DNA from: Psococerastis gibbosa
Lineage: Eukaryota > Arthropoda > Insecta > Psocodea > Psocidae
Length of the DNA stretch: 64,000 nt
Assembly: GCA_963971405.1 (NCBI GenBank)
Contig: OZ020492.1
Location: 21,730,204-21,794,203 of the forward strand
Direction: 5' to 3'
How positions within the stretch are numbered: position 1 is the stretch's first letter; each line of letters opens with the position of its first letter. The position numbers and the translations under genes are program-made. This document shows positions 43,159-54,006 of this stretch, piece after piece. The notes beneath the pieces were generated by a model, which saw only the letters and a program-made list of their open reading frames with translations, made no database searches and was not told where the DNA came from.

Positions 43159-44095
43159 GATTTCCTTTTTATGCGTTATATACGTTAGTATCGGGAATGC
43201 TTTGTGATGGTATTTTTTTGTTTTTTGTTCGAATTCGAGATTGCAACGGATTTATACGTTTTGAGGTCTGTCGGTAAGTCTATCTGTCTAATGGTCTGTC
43301 TATCTGATGTCTGTTGGTATAGTCCACACAAAATGAGAAAAGTATGCCCGTGGAATCTTTTGATCCTGTGCAACACTGTAAAAATATTCTTTGCACCATT
43401 TCGTGTTACCTTGTTGCATTGGATGCAAGGCATAACAAAAATTGTGCAAAGAATAATTTTACAGTGTTGCACAGGATCAAAACATTCCATGTCCATACTT
43501 TTCTCATTTTGCGTGGACTATAACTCAATTCGGGGCCGAAGAGCTCAATATAATTTGATGGATGTTCACAAAAATATTGCCTTTTGATAAGATTTTTGAA
43601 CTTCATTTTGGAGGTATAGGTACTCGTACTCGTACAACGATTATAACGGTTAAAAATATTTTTTTCTGAAAAACTGTTTTATTTTAAATTCACACTATTT
43701 ATATTGAAGTACGGTACTTATTGATAATGTATTAAAAATCCGCAAGGTCGCACGGCTCATGAAAGTTTGGTTCGGGGTGAAAAAAATAATGACTGGCTAA
43801 ATTTCCATGAAAAATGACTAAAAGACAATGTTTGAGTAGAATCTTACTGTCGATGTTTTCTAAACTCAGGAATGGTTTTAAAGAGGAGCAAAACTGAATA
43901 GGTTAGGTTTCGGTTTTGAATAAAAATTATTTTATGAACACATTGCGCCAAAACATTGCCATTGTTATCACTTTGTTGAATGGCAATGGTTTGCCCGACT
44001 ACATGCAATCATCCCATCGATAAATTCAGTGCTTTAGGATAAAAAAAATTGAGGCAACCGAAATTTAGTCTTAGAGAAATTATTTAAGAGTTGCT
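43159..44095 (+). mobile_element. HINE-like repeat, copy 7 (old), with a MITE inside
   Basis: Diverged family member: GATTTCCTTTTTATGCGTTA, AATGCTTTGTGATGG, a GTCTATCTGTC-type region, then family sequence resumes after the inserted MITE (43320-43520) and continues with GAAAAATGACTAAAAGACAA. Confidence 0.65.
43320..43520. mobile_element. 201-bp fold-back MITE with TA target duplication
   Basis: Ends TAGTCCACACAAAATGAG and CTCATTTTGCGTGGACTA. The arms stay inverted for most of the element (ACAGTGTTGCACAGGATCAA on one side pairs with TTGATCCTGTGCAACACTGT on the other). It is flanked by TA on both sides (43318-43319 and 43521-43522), which fits Tc1/mariner-type integration, and it sits inside a HINE-like copy. 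Confidence 0.85.
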
Positions 44096-44408
44096 ACCTC
44101 CCACCAAACATAGTTGTATTAAACTCTCGTGTTTCTTCCTGCTCTTGTGGCCAAAATAGTTCTCGTGGTGGAGTGTGAAGTGGTAAAGAAAGAGGGCACC
44201 AGTCATCAAGTGTTTTTGAAGTGTTAGTGTTGTGAAATCGGGTGTCTTTCTTGGCTTATTCTTTGATTTGTTGGCAAACTGTTGAGAACCGGAGGCAAAC
44301 TCGGGAGGTTCAAGTACACTGAGTTATCAACTGCGAGCCTGAGAACCATTTGGTCTACTTGAGTGAGGTTGGATGGATTGTCCGATTGTACTGGTGCCTG
44401 CCCATGTA

Positions 44409-44410
<2 letters not shown>

Positions 44411-44444
<34 letters not shown>

Positions 44445-46010
44445 CGCGGGTCCCTGTTGGGAATTTGCGCTAGGAAATTGGGAATGTTTACCAATTATTT
44501 AGTGGTAGAGAGTTATCCGTTCTTTTGTGTAAGTAGTGGGGAGGGGGGGGGGGTGGTTAAATGTTGAAGAAGAGACCGGTGGCTCTTAGGAATTGAATGA
44601 TATTATTTGTGGCTGTTATTGTTTCCTAGAGCATCGGAGAGGGAGGAGGGTGCTCGTAGGACGGAGGCTCGTTGGACCGAGTAGGTTGGGCAATCGAGAA
44701 GAAGGTGAGCTATTGTGAGGGCCACTCCGCACCTTGTGCATAGGGGGGGCGCCTCATTCCTCATCAGATGTTTGTGAGTGAGGTTTGTATGCCCTATTCT
44801 AATTCGGGCCAATACAATTTCCTCCTTGCGGCTGATTCGATAGGACGTGTCCCATTCTGTTATGATGGGCTTAACTGCTCGCAATTTCTTTTGCACGTAG
44901 GCTGGCCCATTCCAGATTTTGTGTTGCCATTTTTTCAAGATAGATTTGCGTAGGTCACTTACGTCACTTAGTACCAGGGTGGGCCATGGGGCAGACACTA
45001 GTGTGGCAGCTGTCTTTGCCGCTTTGTCGGCTTCCTCATTTCCTGGTATACCAGCATGAGACGGGACCCAGTGGAAATGGATTTTTTGGTAGGGGGCCAT
45101 GATATTCAGTAGTTGGTGGATTTCTTGGACTAAGGGGCATTCCTTGCTGTAGGTAGGTCCTATTGCTTGAAGTGCGCTCTGGCTGTCAGAAAAAATGACT
45201 ACGTTCGGTATGGGGTGTAGGTGGATGAAATTTAGGCACTGAAGGATGGCGAATAGTTCAGCAGTAAATATAGAGCATATAGGCAAAAGCGGGAATAAGT
45301 ACGGCACTGTATCATGGATAAAGGCAGCAGCCACACCAGTGTCTGTCCTGGAGCCGTCTGTGTAAAAGTGGGACCAACTCGGTCGTGGGAACTGCAATGT
45401 TAAATTACGGAATAGCTTACGGTATATGAGGGTTGGAGTGTTGGCTTTACTTAATATTTGGAGACCAAAGGAAGGGACGGGTGGATTGTAAAACCAAGGC
45501 GGTATAGGCGAGCCGTGAATCGGACTAACATTCAGGTCGTAAAGTCGGAGTTCAAAATTTAAAGTTGAGTAGCGGTAATGCAATGGCTTTGATGAGCGTG
45601 GGCGGACTCGAAATAAATTGTGAAATTTATCTGAGAAAATCGCTGAGTAGGTAATATGAGTTTGGCAATGCTTCAGCCTGCTAGAAAATTTTAGCATTAA
45701 GTGCTCTCGCCGTAGTTGCAAGGGTGGTTCATATGCGTCCACACATAAACTCATTGTGGGGCTGGACTTAAAAGCACCGGTGCAGATTCGAAGGGCCTCA
45801 TAGTGGACGGTGTCTAGACTTTGTAGAAGAGTTTGTGTAGCTGCTCCATACACTATGCTGCCGTAATCTAGACGAGACCGAATCAAGGCTCGATACAGTT
45901 GAAGCAGTGTAAGTATCCTTGGCAGGGAAGAAGCCAATGGTTGGGCAAAAGCCTTTGCCAATTGCCGGTTGAAGAATACCTAGATATAAGTGACTTTCAC
46001 AGGATTTCAA
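44411..46010 (-). mobile_element. 5'-truncated LINE with RNase H
   Basis: A minus-strand non-LTR element ending in a 30-base poly(A) tail (T run at 44411-44440). About 160 bases of 3' UTR, then the C-terminal half of ORF2. Reverse transcriptase is reduced to its end, after which the protein keeps RNase H. The 5' side fades before about 46085. Confidence 0.85.
44603..46010 (-). pseudogene. LINE ORF2 C-terminal half with RNase H
   Basis: The 45961-44603 frame is open for 452 codons but has no ATG at its start. The upstream part (SESHLYLGI-type end of the reverse transcriptase, to 46010) is in another frame, so a shift lies near 45968. After a thumb-like segment (RALIRSRLDYGSIVYGAA), RNase H follows with intact acidic residues: FYTDGSRTDTG, AELFAILQ, FSDSQSALQA and WVPSHAGIPGNEEAD. 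Last comes a zinc-finger-like tail CTRCGVALTIAHLLLDC. The order is typical of LINE clades that keep RNase H (I, R1, Ingi and relatives). The remnant cannot act alone. Confidence 0.85.
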
Positions 46011-46085
46011 GCGAGAATGGTGGCAGCAGTTGTGGGAGAGCTAAGATAGAGGACCTCAGGTGGTCCTTCAATATATCACGTGGTG

Positions 46086-47589
46086 TGGGGTCATCATTCT
46101 AAAACTATTAAACTACTCATACTATAGTATCTATTACGGAAACTATACTAATTTATAAATAGGAAAGCAGGGTTCTGGACTTGAGAATAATAAAATTGCG
46201 TTATTCCGTTGAAACGTCGGGACCGTTATCGGCACAAGTTGGACTGATGTAATGTAAAGATAGGATAATAATAATAATAATAAAAATTAATGTAATTGAA
46301 TAACCGTAAATAGAAAGAAAGAAAGAAAATTGTCTTTATTTTCCATCTGGGCGAATTTTGGGCTTTTCGGCTCACTCTTACAATTAACCCCCAAATAGGG
46401 CGTCTTCTCTATCACATGTTCAAATCTTAGACCAATCTTAGTCCATATTAACAATCTTAATTAATTCTAACCTACTGCACTCATCATGTGCGTATAAGTT
46501 AATACTTGCTTCAGCTACTAGGAATACACTATACCCTCCCTTACATAATGAAAATTTGAAGGGGGAGGTGAAAGTGAGTTGATAAAACAAGAGCCGCAGT
46601 GTAGTTGTGTTGCTGATGCGACAGCCCTTAAAGTCGGGGAAACTCACTACTCCCAGGAATTTAAGCTATTTCCCCGGCTCCTACGTAATTCGGCAATTTT
46701 ATTTTATAAAGACTGTTAAAAATGCCCCGAACTTATACAAGAACGCGGATTCTTAGGTTGAACATGCAAGGAAAATCAGTTAGAGGTGGTATGCTTTAAC
46801 GGAGAAGCGGGACATAGGATTTCCGCGATGGAATACAGGCGGCCCACGTTTAATCAACATTGATTCCTCCTACACTGATAACCTAATGACCGCATACAGT
46901 TAATTAACTTTACATTGATTATCCTCACCGCATTTTCTACATAGTTCAATCACTTAATCCGTCCGTCTGTCTCCAAGAATGGCTGCTGCATAAGCTTAAC
47001 GTAAGCGGGTACGTTTTACTAAGAGCACCATTGACCCGCCAAGCGGATACAATCCTCACAACCCTTTGTACGTTATTACAAAACCTTAGATATTAACACG
47101 TTCATAACGACTACATAACATCCAATTGCTATGGTACTCTAAATATTCTTCTTCTTCCTCTTTGTTGTGGGGTTTCAGGTATCAACTAAGACATTTTTAC
47201 ACTGACATCATGATTAAAATCTATGATTTTAAACTGCAAAAATAAATTATACCGTAGGTTATAATAAGTTCTTGAGACTTTGACATATAGGTACATACAT
47301 ATATATTTATAGATACTGCGGACTCAAGGATACAAAACGTAATGCAAGCCAGCATAAACTGCGTGTTACATAACAGTTCATTATATAGTTATAAGTTTGC
47401 TTGGTTATTCTAAATATTCACCATTGAAAAAAATTGAAAAATAAAATATTGTACAATTTTGTGCTCAGCACAATTGCAAACTCAAGTGCTAAATGAATGA
47501 ATAAATGAATTGTTGCCTACGTCCCGCAGATATGTACATACGTAACTATAATTTTTACGTTTATCCATGCTATTTATTCAAGACATGTA
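46086..47589. other. Unassigned DNA with a (GAAA)n-tailed fragment
   Basis: At 46311-46400 the plus strand reads GAAAGAAAGAAAATTGTCTT, then TTTTCGGCTCACTCTTACAA. This is the inverse of a LINE/SINE-like 3' end that recurs at 53574-53650. No gene recognised in the rest; a short (AATA)n run lies at 46267-46282. Confidence 0.4.
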
Positions 47590-47805
47590 GATTGATGGTA
47601 CGGACTCTGACTTTCATCCGAAAGGTTGTTGGTTCGAGTCCCGCATTACCTACATTTTCTGGCCATGCTTCGGAGGGCATGTAAAGCAGGCGGTCCCAGG
47701 CCTTCCTAGTTGAGTGTAAGAGAGGGATTTATAGCCCTAACTCCACTAGGTTCGCTTAGTAATATAACAAAAGTCCTTATTTATTTATTTATTTATTTAT
47801 ATTTA
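47590..47805 (+). mobile_element. tRNA-derived SINE (family S1), near complete
   Basis: Head with GGACTCTGACTTTCATCC and B box GGTTCGAGTCCC, body with TTCGGAGGGCATGTAAAGCA and CTTCCTAGTTGAGTGTAAGA, and a (TTTA)n tail at 47780-47802. One of the best copies of the family. Confidence 0.8.
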
Positions 47806-47846
47806 TTAAAACCAGAAAACAATAGTTAGTGTCGGAGGCAATAGAA

Positions 47847-48517
47847 CAGCGTCGGCAACCTATTTTTCTCCAGTGGGCCATTTTTTTTATTCTGTTCCTT
47901 CCTGCGGACCGCACTTATTAAATACATGTAGGTACCTATTACGGAAACTCTAAAAAGTAGGCATTTTCTGTTCTTAAGTAGGCTATATTTTCCAATAATT
48001 AATGTAAACCTCTACAAAAATTCAAAGTTAAAAATCGCATTAACATTTAATGCAATCATATGCAATTTCGGACATGTTGGGCTTTGTTTTTACTTCACGC
48101 AATCCAAATGGGGCTCTGTGAGGCGGTTACGATTCTTGTTCTTGCCATATTTCAACTTAGAAAATGATGCTTCGCACAGGTATGTGGAGGAAAACAAAGT
48201 AAGAAGGATGAGGGAACAATTCTTAATTAAGATCCCCAAATTTTTCGGGGACGCCCTGCCAAAATTGACAATAATCCACAATAACTTTTCCCATCCCGCT
48301 TTCCCTTGAAAATTGATTCCAAATTGGAATCGTTTTTGAAATCAATGAACTGGTCGATCAACGTTGCAACATTGAATCCAAAGGCGGAAAATTCCGAAAT
48401 AGTTTATGTAAATGCGTAAGTTCAAAATTCAAATATTTCTGTTTTTATTTGTCGACTTTGTCTGCATTACGCTGGCCGCCGAAAAACACTCCGAGGGCCG
48501 CGGGTGGCCGAACGCTG
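47847..48517 (-). mobile_element. Deleted hAT element with 8-bp target duplication
   Basis: Left end CAGCGTCGGCAACC, right end (inverted) CAGCGTTCGGCCACC, flanked by CAATAGAA (47839-47846) and CAATAGAG (48518-48525), 7 of 8 identical. The minus-strand frame at 48090-48281 holds the hAT transposase C-terminal dimerisation segment (FSSTYLCEASFSKLKYGKNK, NRNRLTEPHLD). The rest of the transposase is deleted, leaving 671 bp. Confidence 0.85.
48090..48281 (-). pseudogene. hAT transposase C-terminal fragment
   Basis: A 63-codon frame with LTLFSSTYLCEASFSKLKY and NRNRLTEPHLDCVK. The order STYLCE.xFS.(M/L)K...KNRNRLT..HL is characteristic of the dimerisation region of hAT transposases of the ZBED5/SCAND3-like (Charlie) group. 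Catalytic parts and the BED finger are missing. Confidence 0.85.
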
Positions 48518-48525
48518 CAATAGAG

Positions 48526-49410
48526 CCTAAGAGACTGATAATACTAGTAGTGTAAATATATTGATAAAGTATGGTCAATGGAGTATTCGAACCCTCCACG
48601 TTTAACTTTGCTAAATTTAAATTTTTGTTGTTGTCATGTTTTTCGTTAGATGTGTTTCATTTGTGCATTGTATTGTTCTATTCCATTGATCAATATAGTT
48701 TAATCTGATTCTGAATCTGGTGAGAACCGTAAGGATAGTTGCCGCGGATAAGTTACATAAAAATTGTAGCAACAAAGAGACTTAAACCAGACGCGGCTTT
48801 GTTATGTGCCCAAGCTTTTAAAACATATTACTTATTCATGGTTTCAAGCTATTACACCGAAAAGAAGTGGCTATAAATGGGCCATTTTATAACGTGAAAC
48901 CTCTTTTCAGAATTATAGCGCTTTAATGGAGTAAAATTAGGGCGTGATACGGAGTAGGGTTTTCAGCCCCAGGAACCCAGTTCACAAGCCCAATACTGCC
49001 TCCAGATTGACGGATACCTAATGAACGTACGAACTCTAGAACACGGGAAATCCTAGGCATTTGTTCTCTGATTTGATTTTGACTATTTTTTTTGTAAATT
49101 ACTTTACTGTTGTTCAATAAAATATTCATGCATTTACATTATTGGCGGAGGTGCGAGCACGAGTCCCGCCCAAGTTTGTTTTTCTTACATTGACTTCTCC
49201 CACTCGTAGGGGGTTACCTCCTGTTTTAATACTGTATATACTAGAATAATGTATACAAGCTGCAGTGATAACCCATTAGGTTTTTAAAAACAACCTACTT
49301 TAAGCAATTGTACACTTTTTAGGTGATGCGGCCTGACGCTGGGTTCACCAGCCCCTAGCTAGTTAGAGGTCGTACTCAGCTCTCATTATGATTGCTAGTG
49401 ATGTGTTTTT
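48526..49410. other. Unassigned DNA
   Basis: No gene recognised. Short frames only. Confidence 0.35.
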
Positions 49411-50129
49411 GCTTTCCAATTTATACGTAGTATAAGGAAAGCTTTGTGACGGTCGAAATTTTCGATTCCGAGATTTCAACGGATTTACACGTTTTAAGGT
49501 CCCGGGAACCCAAAAAAGTGGTTTTTACGAAATGACTGTCTGTTTGTCGTTCTGTCTGTCCGTCAATTTCCGGGCAAACTACGCGGTCGATTTTGATGAG
49601 ATTCGGCATGTAGGTTCACAAAAATCATACCTCGGAACAATTTTTTTTTTATTTGGGGCTAACTTAATTTGGGGGGGTTTTATTCTCAAAAAAACTCCAA
49701 AAAAACGTCTAAAAAAATTATTTCTCAAAAACGGCTCCAACGATTTCTTTTAAATTCACATATATTGTAGGCGTTATTAATGTTAACGAAATGCGGGGGG
49801 TCGCTTGCCCCTTCATAGGTTGCTTCTGGGGGTAAAAAAATAAAAATAACTAAATTTTAATGAACAATTACTAAAAAATAATTTTTCTGGGAAACCTTTT
49901 TATCGATGATTTCTACCTTCAGGTATGTTTTAGGTCTTAAATTCAGTAACGAAACCGGACAGGTTGCTTTCCCAGACAAGTATTTTGTTTTGTGCAAAAA
50001 AATGTTTTTTTGAGAAAATGATAGAAAATTCACGCTCATGAGCATTGCGTGCCCTGTAAGTATTGCTGTGTGGTAATGTGTTGGTCTGACCTAACTAGAA
50101 TTTACCTCACCTCCAGTGACGTCAGGTGG
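49411..50129 (+). mobile_element. HINE-like repeat, copy 8 (3' end lost)
   Basis: Well-preserved from GCTTTCCAATTTATACGTAG to GTGACGTCAGGTGG. It stops exactly where the C-run would begin and is followed by an 18-bp minisatellite. The G run after TTAATTTG is short (7). Confidence 0.85.
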
Positions 50130-50205
50130 TAATTTCTACTACTACTATAATTTCTACTACTACTATAATTTCTACTACTACTATAATTTCTACTACTACT
50201 AATTT
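50130..50205. repeat. Minisatellite, 18-bp unit, about four copies
   Basis: Unit TACTACTACTATAATTTC repeated head to tail; the last unit lacks the ATAATTTC end. It joins the truncated HINE-like copy without a gap. Confidence 0.9.
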
Positions 50206-50477
50206 TTTCTACTCATTGTTTTCAATTATATCAGTGAGGGACATTGTTGAAACAGTGAATAATGAATATGGAGTTAGAGCGGAATAGGAAGTCTTTATCC
50301 CGGAACATTTCACTGCCCCTGTATTCAGGTCATATGTTATTCGACTTGTAGAATAGAATAGAATTGAATTGAACAGAATAGTCCTTTTGGCAATCGTCAA
50401 TAATAAACACACAAAACTAAAACACACAAAACCATTTATAAATTTTGTCATCAAACATAGACGGCACATACAATTAA
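50206..50477. other. Unassigned DNA
   Basis: No gene. A short (GAATA)n-like stretch at 50351-50382. Confidence 0.3.
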
Positions 50478-50847
50478 CAGTGATTTCTTGATAATCCGAC
50501 AGATATCGTATCAGACCACCGCCGGATTATCGAAAACGCCGGATTACAAGAAAATCGTGAAAAAAAAACAGTACAGTACGTACAGTATAAAACTTGTAAT
50601 AACATACAGTACTGTACCAACAATAACTAGATAGAAGTCATATTTTAGAGGAATACAGTACAGTAACAAACTCACGTCTTTCCATTGAATTTGAAATCCC
50701 ATCAAAATAGTTCACAATAGTCGTCAGCTTTTTTACTGAGAAAGACGACCTTAACACTTATTCACATCCTCAGCTGCCACATTGCTAAGGCCGGATTACT
50801 GGCATGGCCGCATTAGCGAAGAGCCGGATTACAGAGGGACTATACTG
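50478..50847. mobile_element. pogo/Tigger-like MITE
   Basis: Left end CAGTGATTTCTTGATAATCC; right end, inverted, CAGTATAGTCCCTCTGTAAT then CCGGC. The word CCGGATTA is repeated on both sides. CAGT ends with AATCCGG-type inner sequence recall Tigger/pogo elements, which insert at TA (TA follows the right end; on the left TA is one base off). No transposase remains. Confidence 0.55.
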
Positions 50848-51116
50848 TATATGGAAGTATATTGTCAAATGTGATCACAAGAGAAATATATTGTCAGTCA
50901 AAATCAATTCATGAATTCATGTATAGTATAGTATGATTTCTCAATAAGAAAAGTTTTTAGATATTTTAGAAACTCTTTCTTGTTTTTCTCTCTTAGTGTG
51001 GCCCGTTTTCAGGAATTATTATTATTGTTTCCGAATTAATTTTAGATTGGGGTCATAGGGTTGATCAGGGCATAGACAGATATACAATTTTATGGTGGAG
51101 GCGCAGTAGACCTTAT
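50848..51116. other. Unassigned DNA
   Basis: Nothing recognised in this gap. Confidence 0.3.
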
Positions 51117-51971
51117 TGGTTTCCAATTTATACGTAGTATAAGGAAAGCTTTGTGATGGTCGAAATTTTCGATTCCGAGATTTCAACGGATTTACACGTT
51201 TTGAGGTCCCAGGAACCCAAAAAAGTGGTTTTTACAAAATGTCTGTCTGTCGGTCGGTCTGTCGGTCTGTCTGTTCGTCGATTTCCGGGCAAACTACTCA
51301 GTGGATTTGAGTGAAATTTGGCATGTCCGTTCACAAAAATCATACCTCGGGACCATTTTTTTTTGGGCTAACTCAATTTGGGGGGGTTTTATTTTCAAAA
51401 GACTCCAAAAAAACGTCTAAAAAAATTATTTCTCAAAAACGGCTCCAACGATTTCTTTTAAATTCTCGTAGATTGTAGTCGTTATTAATTTTGACAAAAT
51501 GCAGGGGGTCGCTTGCCCCTTGATAGTTTGCTTCTGGGGGTAAAAAAATAAAAATAACTAAATTTTAATGAAAAAATGACTAAAAAATGCGAAACCTTTC
51601 TATCGATGATTTCTACCTTCAAGCATGTTTTAGGTGTTAAATTGAGTAACGAAACCGGATAGGTTGCTTTCCCAAAAAAAATATTTGGTTTTACCCAAAA
51701 AATTATTTTTTGAAAAAAATGATAGAAAATTCGCGCTCAAATGCATTGCATGCCCTGCCATTATTGCTGTGTGGTAATTAATGTGTTTGTTTGACCTATC
51801 GAGAATTTACCTCACTTCCAGTGACGTCAGGTGGACAACCCCCCCCCCCCCCCTGAGATATCGGAAATTTAACCATAGGAAACATATTTGCCATAAAATT
51901 ACTAATTTTCTCTATCGAATAATTTTGATAAATTGGAAAGCATGTTCGAGTGAACTCGGACCGGTTCTTTT
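51117..51971 (+). mobile_element. HINE-like repeat, copy 9 (full length)
   Basis: Complete from the 5' palindrome (first GC changed to GG) to GGACCGGTTCTTTTA. The microsatellite is GTCTGTCTGTCGGTCGGTCT-like at 51240-51275. A C run of 14-15 lies at 51838-51853. Confidence 0.85.
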
Positions 51972-52329
51972 ATTGTTATGAGGGTCGCGCTTGGAGCATG
52001 AGATACAGCCAACCTTCTATCAACATGTAAGAACGGTATTCATGCACCATCTACGATACCTTGTATAGAACGTTTTTAAACGTAACTGGCAGAGTTTTGA
52101 TGCCAATTAGCTGCCAATAAAAAGCATAGAGGGTAGCCCCTTTTTCGGCAATGTCTCCCATATGAATTTACTTTACTTCTAAAGGTGGATAGGTACAGCA
52201 AGGTCCCCATAAAAAGCTTTAAGCAAAGGATCATTTTGAGGAAAATAATTTAATTCCTCGTTAGTGGCAAAGATATGAAAATAGTCCCATGAAAAATTCA
52301 TATAAGTTACGAGCTACAGTTTCACTTCA
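51972..52329. other. Unassigned DNA upstream of the PTEN exon
   Basis: No coding signal. It may hold promoter or 5' UTR sequence of the PTEN gene, but I see no TATA box or initiator that I would defend. Confidence 0.3.
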
Positions 52330-52540
52330 GCAGCGACTTCGGTGGCAAGGTGGTAGCGTGCTTGTACTTGTTCGAGTATCTACACACCTTCCGGTCGGAG
52401 ACGTATCGTAACTCGACACAAGTACCTATTAGGTGACTTAGTGAGGCGATTGAAGAGGTTAATCGGATACATTCAGTAAATTATTGTTTGTACGTGATTT
52501 AACCTTTTTATAAATAAATAAATAAATATCAATAAAACAG
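52330..52540 (+). mobile_element. tRNA-derived SINE (family S2)
   Basis: Head with A-box-like TGGCAAGGTGGTAGC and B-box-like GTTCGAGTATC, a body of about 120 bases, and a tail (AAAT)n at 52512-52535. A shortened relative lies inside the hAT-type MITE at 59953-60045. It sits about 200 bases before the PTEN start codon. Confidence 0.65.
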
Positions 52541-52745
52541 TTTGTTGTTTAATTTATTTTTACTTCTTTATTTAGTTATTTTCGGATATTTTTATAGTTA
52601 TCATGTTACTAACTTACTAACAATTAAAAAATCTTAAAATAGAGTTTTGCGTGCTCTAACAGAACACTCGACTGTGTTTTATATAATATTGATTAAGCTT
52701 CGATCTATCAATTTCAGATAAAAGAATTGTTTTCGTGGGAAGAAG

Positions 52746-52821
52746 ATGGATTTTGTGAGATCTTTGGTGAGCGGGAAGCGCCTTCGCTACGTTCAAGGCG
52801 GCTACAATTTGGACTTGACTT
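52746..52821 (+). CDS. PTEN: PTEN phosphatase, first coding exon
   Basis: ATG at 52746 opens 25 codons plus one base and ends at a GT donor (GTATCA) at 52822. Residues 8-25 read VSGKRLRYVQGGYNLDLT. In PTEN the N-terminus has a basic lipid-binding motif (KR.RY) followed by (F/Y)(D/N)LDLTY, and the first intron of human PTEN also cuts one base into that Tyr codon, with a GTATC donor. The match in sequence, length and intron phase makes the call strong despite its shortness. PTEN removes the 3-phosphate of PIP3 at the plasma membrane and opposes PI3K/Akt growth signalling; these residues form its PIP2-binding start. Exon 2 (which would begin by completing the Tyr) was not found downstream to 64000, so the first intron seems longer than 11 kb and is full of repeats. 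The ORF shadow in another frame (52727-53020) is not the gene. Confidence 0.82.
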
Positions 52822-52823
52822 GT

Positions 52824-53573
52824 ATCATTTTATTTTTGAAAACAAAAATGGTCTCAGATGTAATTATTTGGTTGGGGAAAATACTACCGGGATGATAGCT
52901 CATATCACTATCATCAAAGATTTGGAATTTTCAGATGCTGAATTTAAGGCGCACCTTGTGAGTGCGCCCGAGAGCATGGGCACCTGTTCCTGGGGACAAG
53001 AAATTAGGATAAAAAAATAACAATAATAATAAGTGAAATGGAAAAACGAAGACAAAAATTTGACAAAAGTGAAAAACAAATCAATTCTTTGTAATTTCGC
53101 GCGAAGATGAAATGAATGTGCTTCACCATTGGAGTTATTATTTTAAATAAGATAGTACCTTAAAACTGATGCATTAGGTATTACATCCAAGCAACAATTA
53201 TCATGAGTTGGTACCTATAAGGAATAAGGATAATTATGTATTGATTTTGATTTAGTTGCAAACATTCCGGTGAACCTGAATTTTTTGTGTATGTTTTTCG
53301 GTACCGACGAGCAAAGTTTCACCAACTTTACAGTTTTCAACATCGAAAACCTTGTTCTAGCTGAGCAGTTCTCGAGACAAGTCGAAATATTTTCTAGAAC
53401 TTTCATAATTTATATTAATAAACAATTTACAGAAAAAACGGTGGCAACCTGTTTTAAAGTATTGTAAAAATAATTTGACACCAACTTTGTTTATGTATCT
53501 TTGATAGAGCCCGAGATATTATCGAGTTTTAAAGTAAGGCATATGTTTAGGGTGTGTTACGGATATAAGAGAG
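52824..53573 (+). other. PTEN intron 1 (inferred), no recognised feature
   Basis: Follows the donor at 52822. AT-rich, no exon, RNA gene or repeat recognised before the LINE tail at 53574. Confidence 0.4.
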
Positions 53574-54006
53574 AAAGAAAGAAAATTGTCTTTATTTTCA
53601 AAATGGGTGAATTTCTGGTCTTTTGGCCCTCTCTTACAATTAACCAAAAATAATTAATACATTTTACAAATTATATTAATTTAGCTAGAAAAAAAGTAAA
53701 AAACTGAATCAAACAGACCATGTACCCACCATTTTTACGCCATACATACCCTTAAAAAATAGTTTTGACACGCACCCTTAAACTTCTTTCATTTCTTATG
53801 GGATCCAGCAGTGAGTTCCGAAGCCTCACCGCCTGCACCGAAAAAGGAGAAGATAAGGCCTGGGACGTGTGGATTGGAAAGAATAATTTATTTTTTCTTT
53901 GGTGTTCCGGGCGAGGAAGAAGGATAACGGATGGAAAAAGGTGTAAGGTTGGGAGGCGTATGCGTCTCAAGCACATTGTACAAAGTACGGAAACATATAT
54001 GCGCAT
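53574..54006 (-). pseudogene. LINE ORF2 end with (TTTC)n 3' tail
   Basis: Minus strand: a short frame ending FFPIHTSQALSSPFSVQAVR, then LRNSLLDPIRNERS. This resembles the final segment of CR1/L2-like LINE ORF2 (VRLWNSLP..IR). About 100 bases of 3' sequence follow, ending AATAAAGACAATTTTC then a TTTC microsatellite. A second copy of the 3' end lies at 46311-46400. Confidence 0.6.

Noticed and set aside
50129-50205. Possible CRISPR-like array
   Set aside because: Head-to-tail 18-bp units without spacers are a minisatellite, and the genome is eukaryotic.
52727-53020. A 97-codon open frame over the PTEN exon
   Set aside because: It has no ATG, no family resemblance, and lies in a different frame from the PTEN match. 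The PTEN frame is supported by sequence, donor site and phase.
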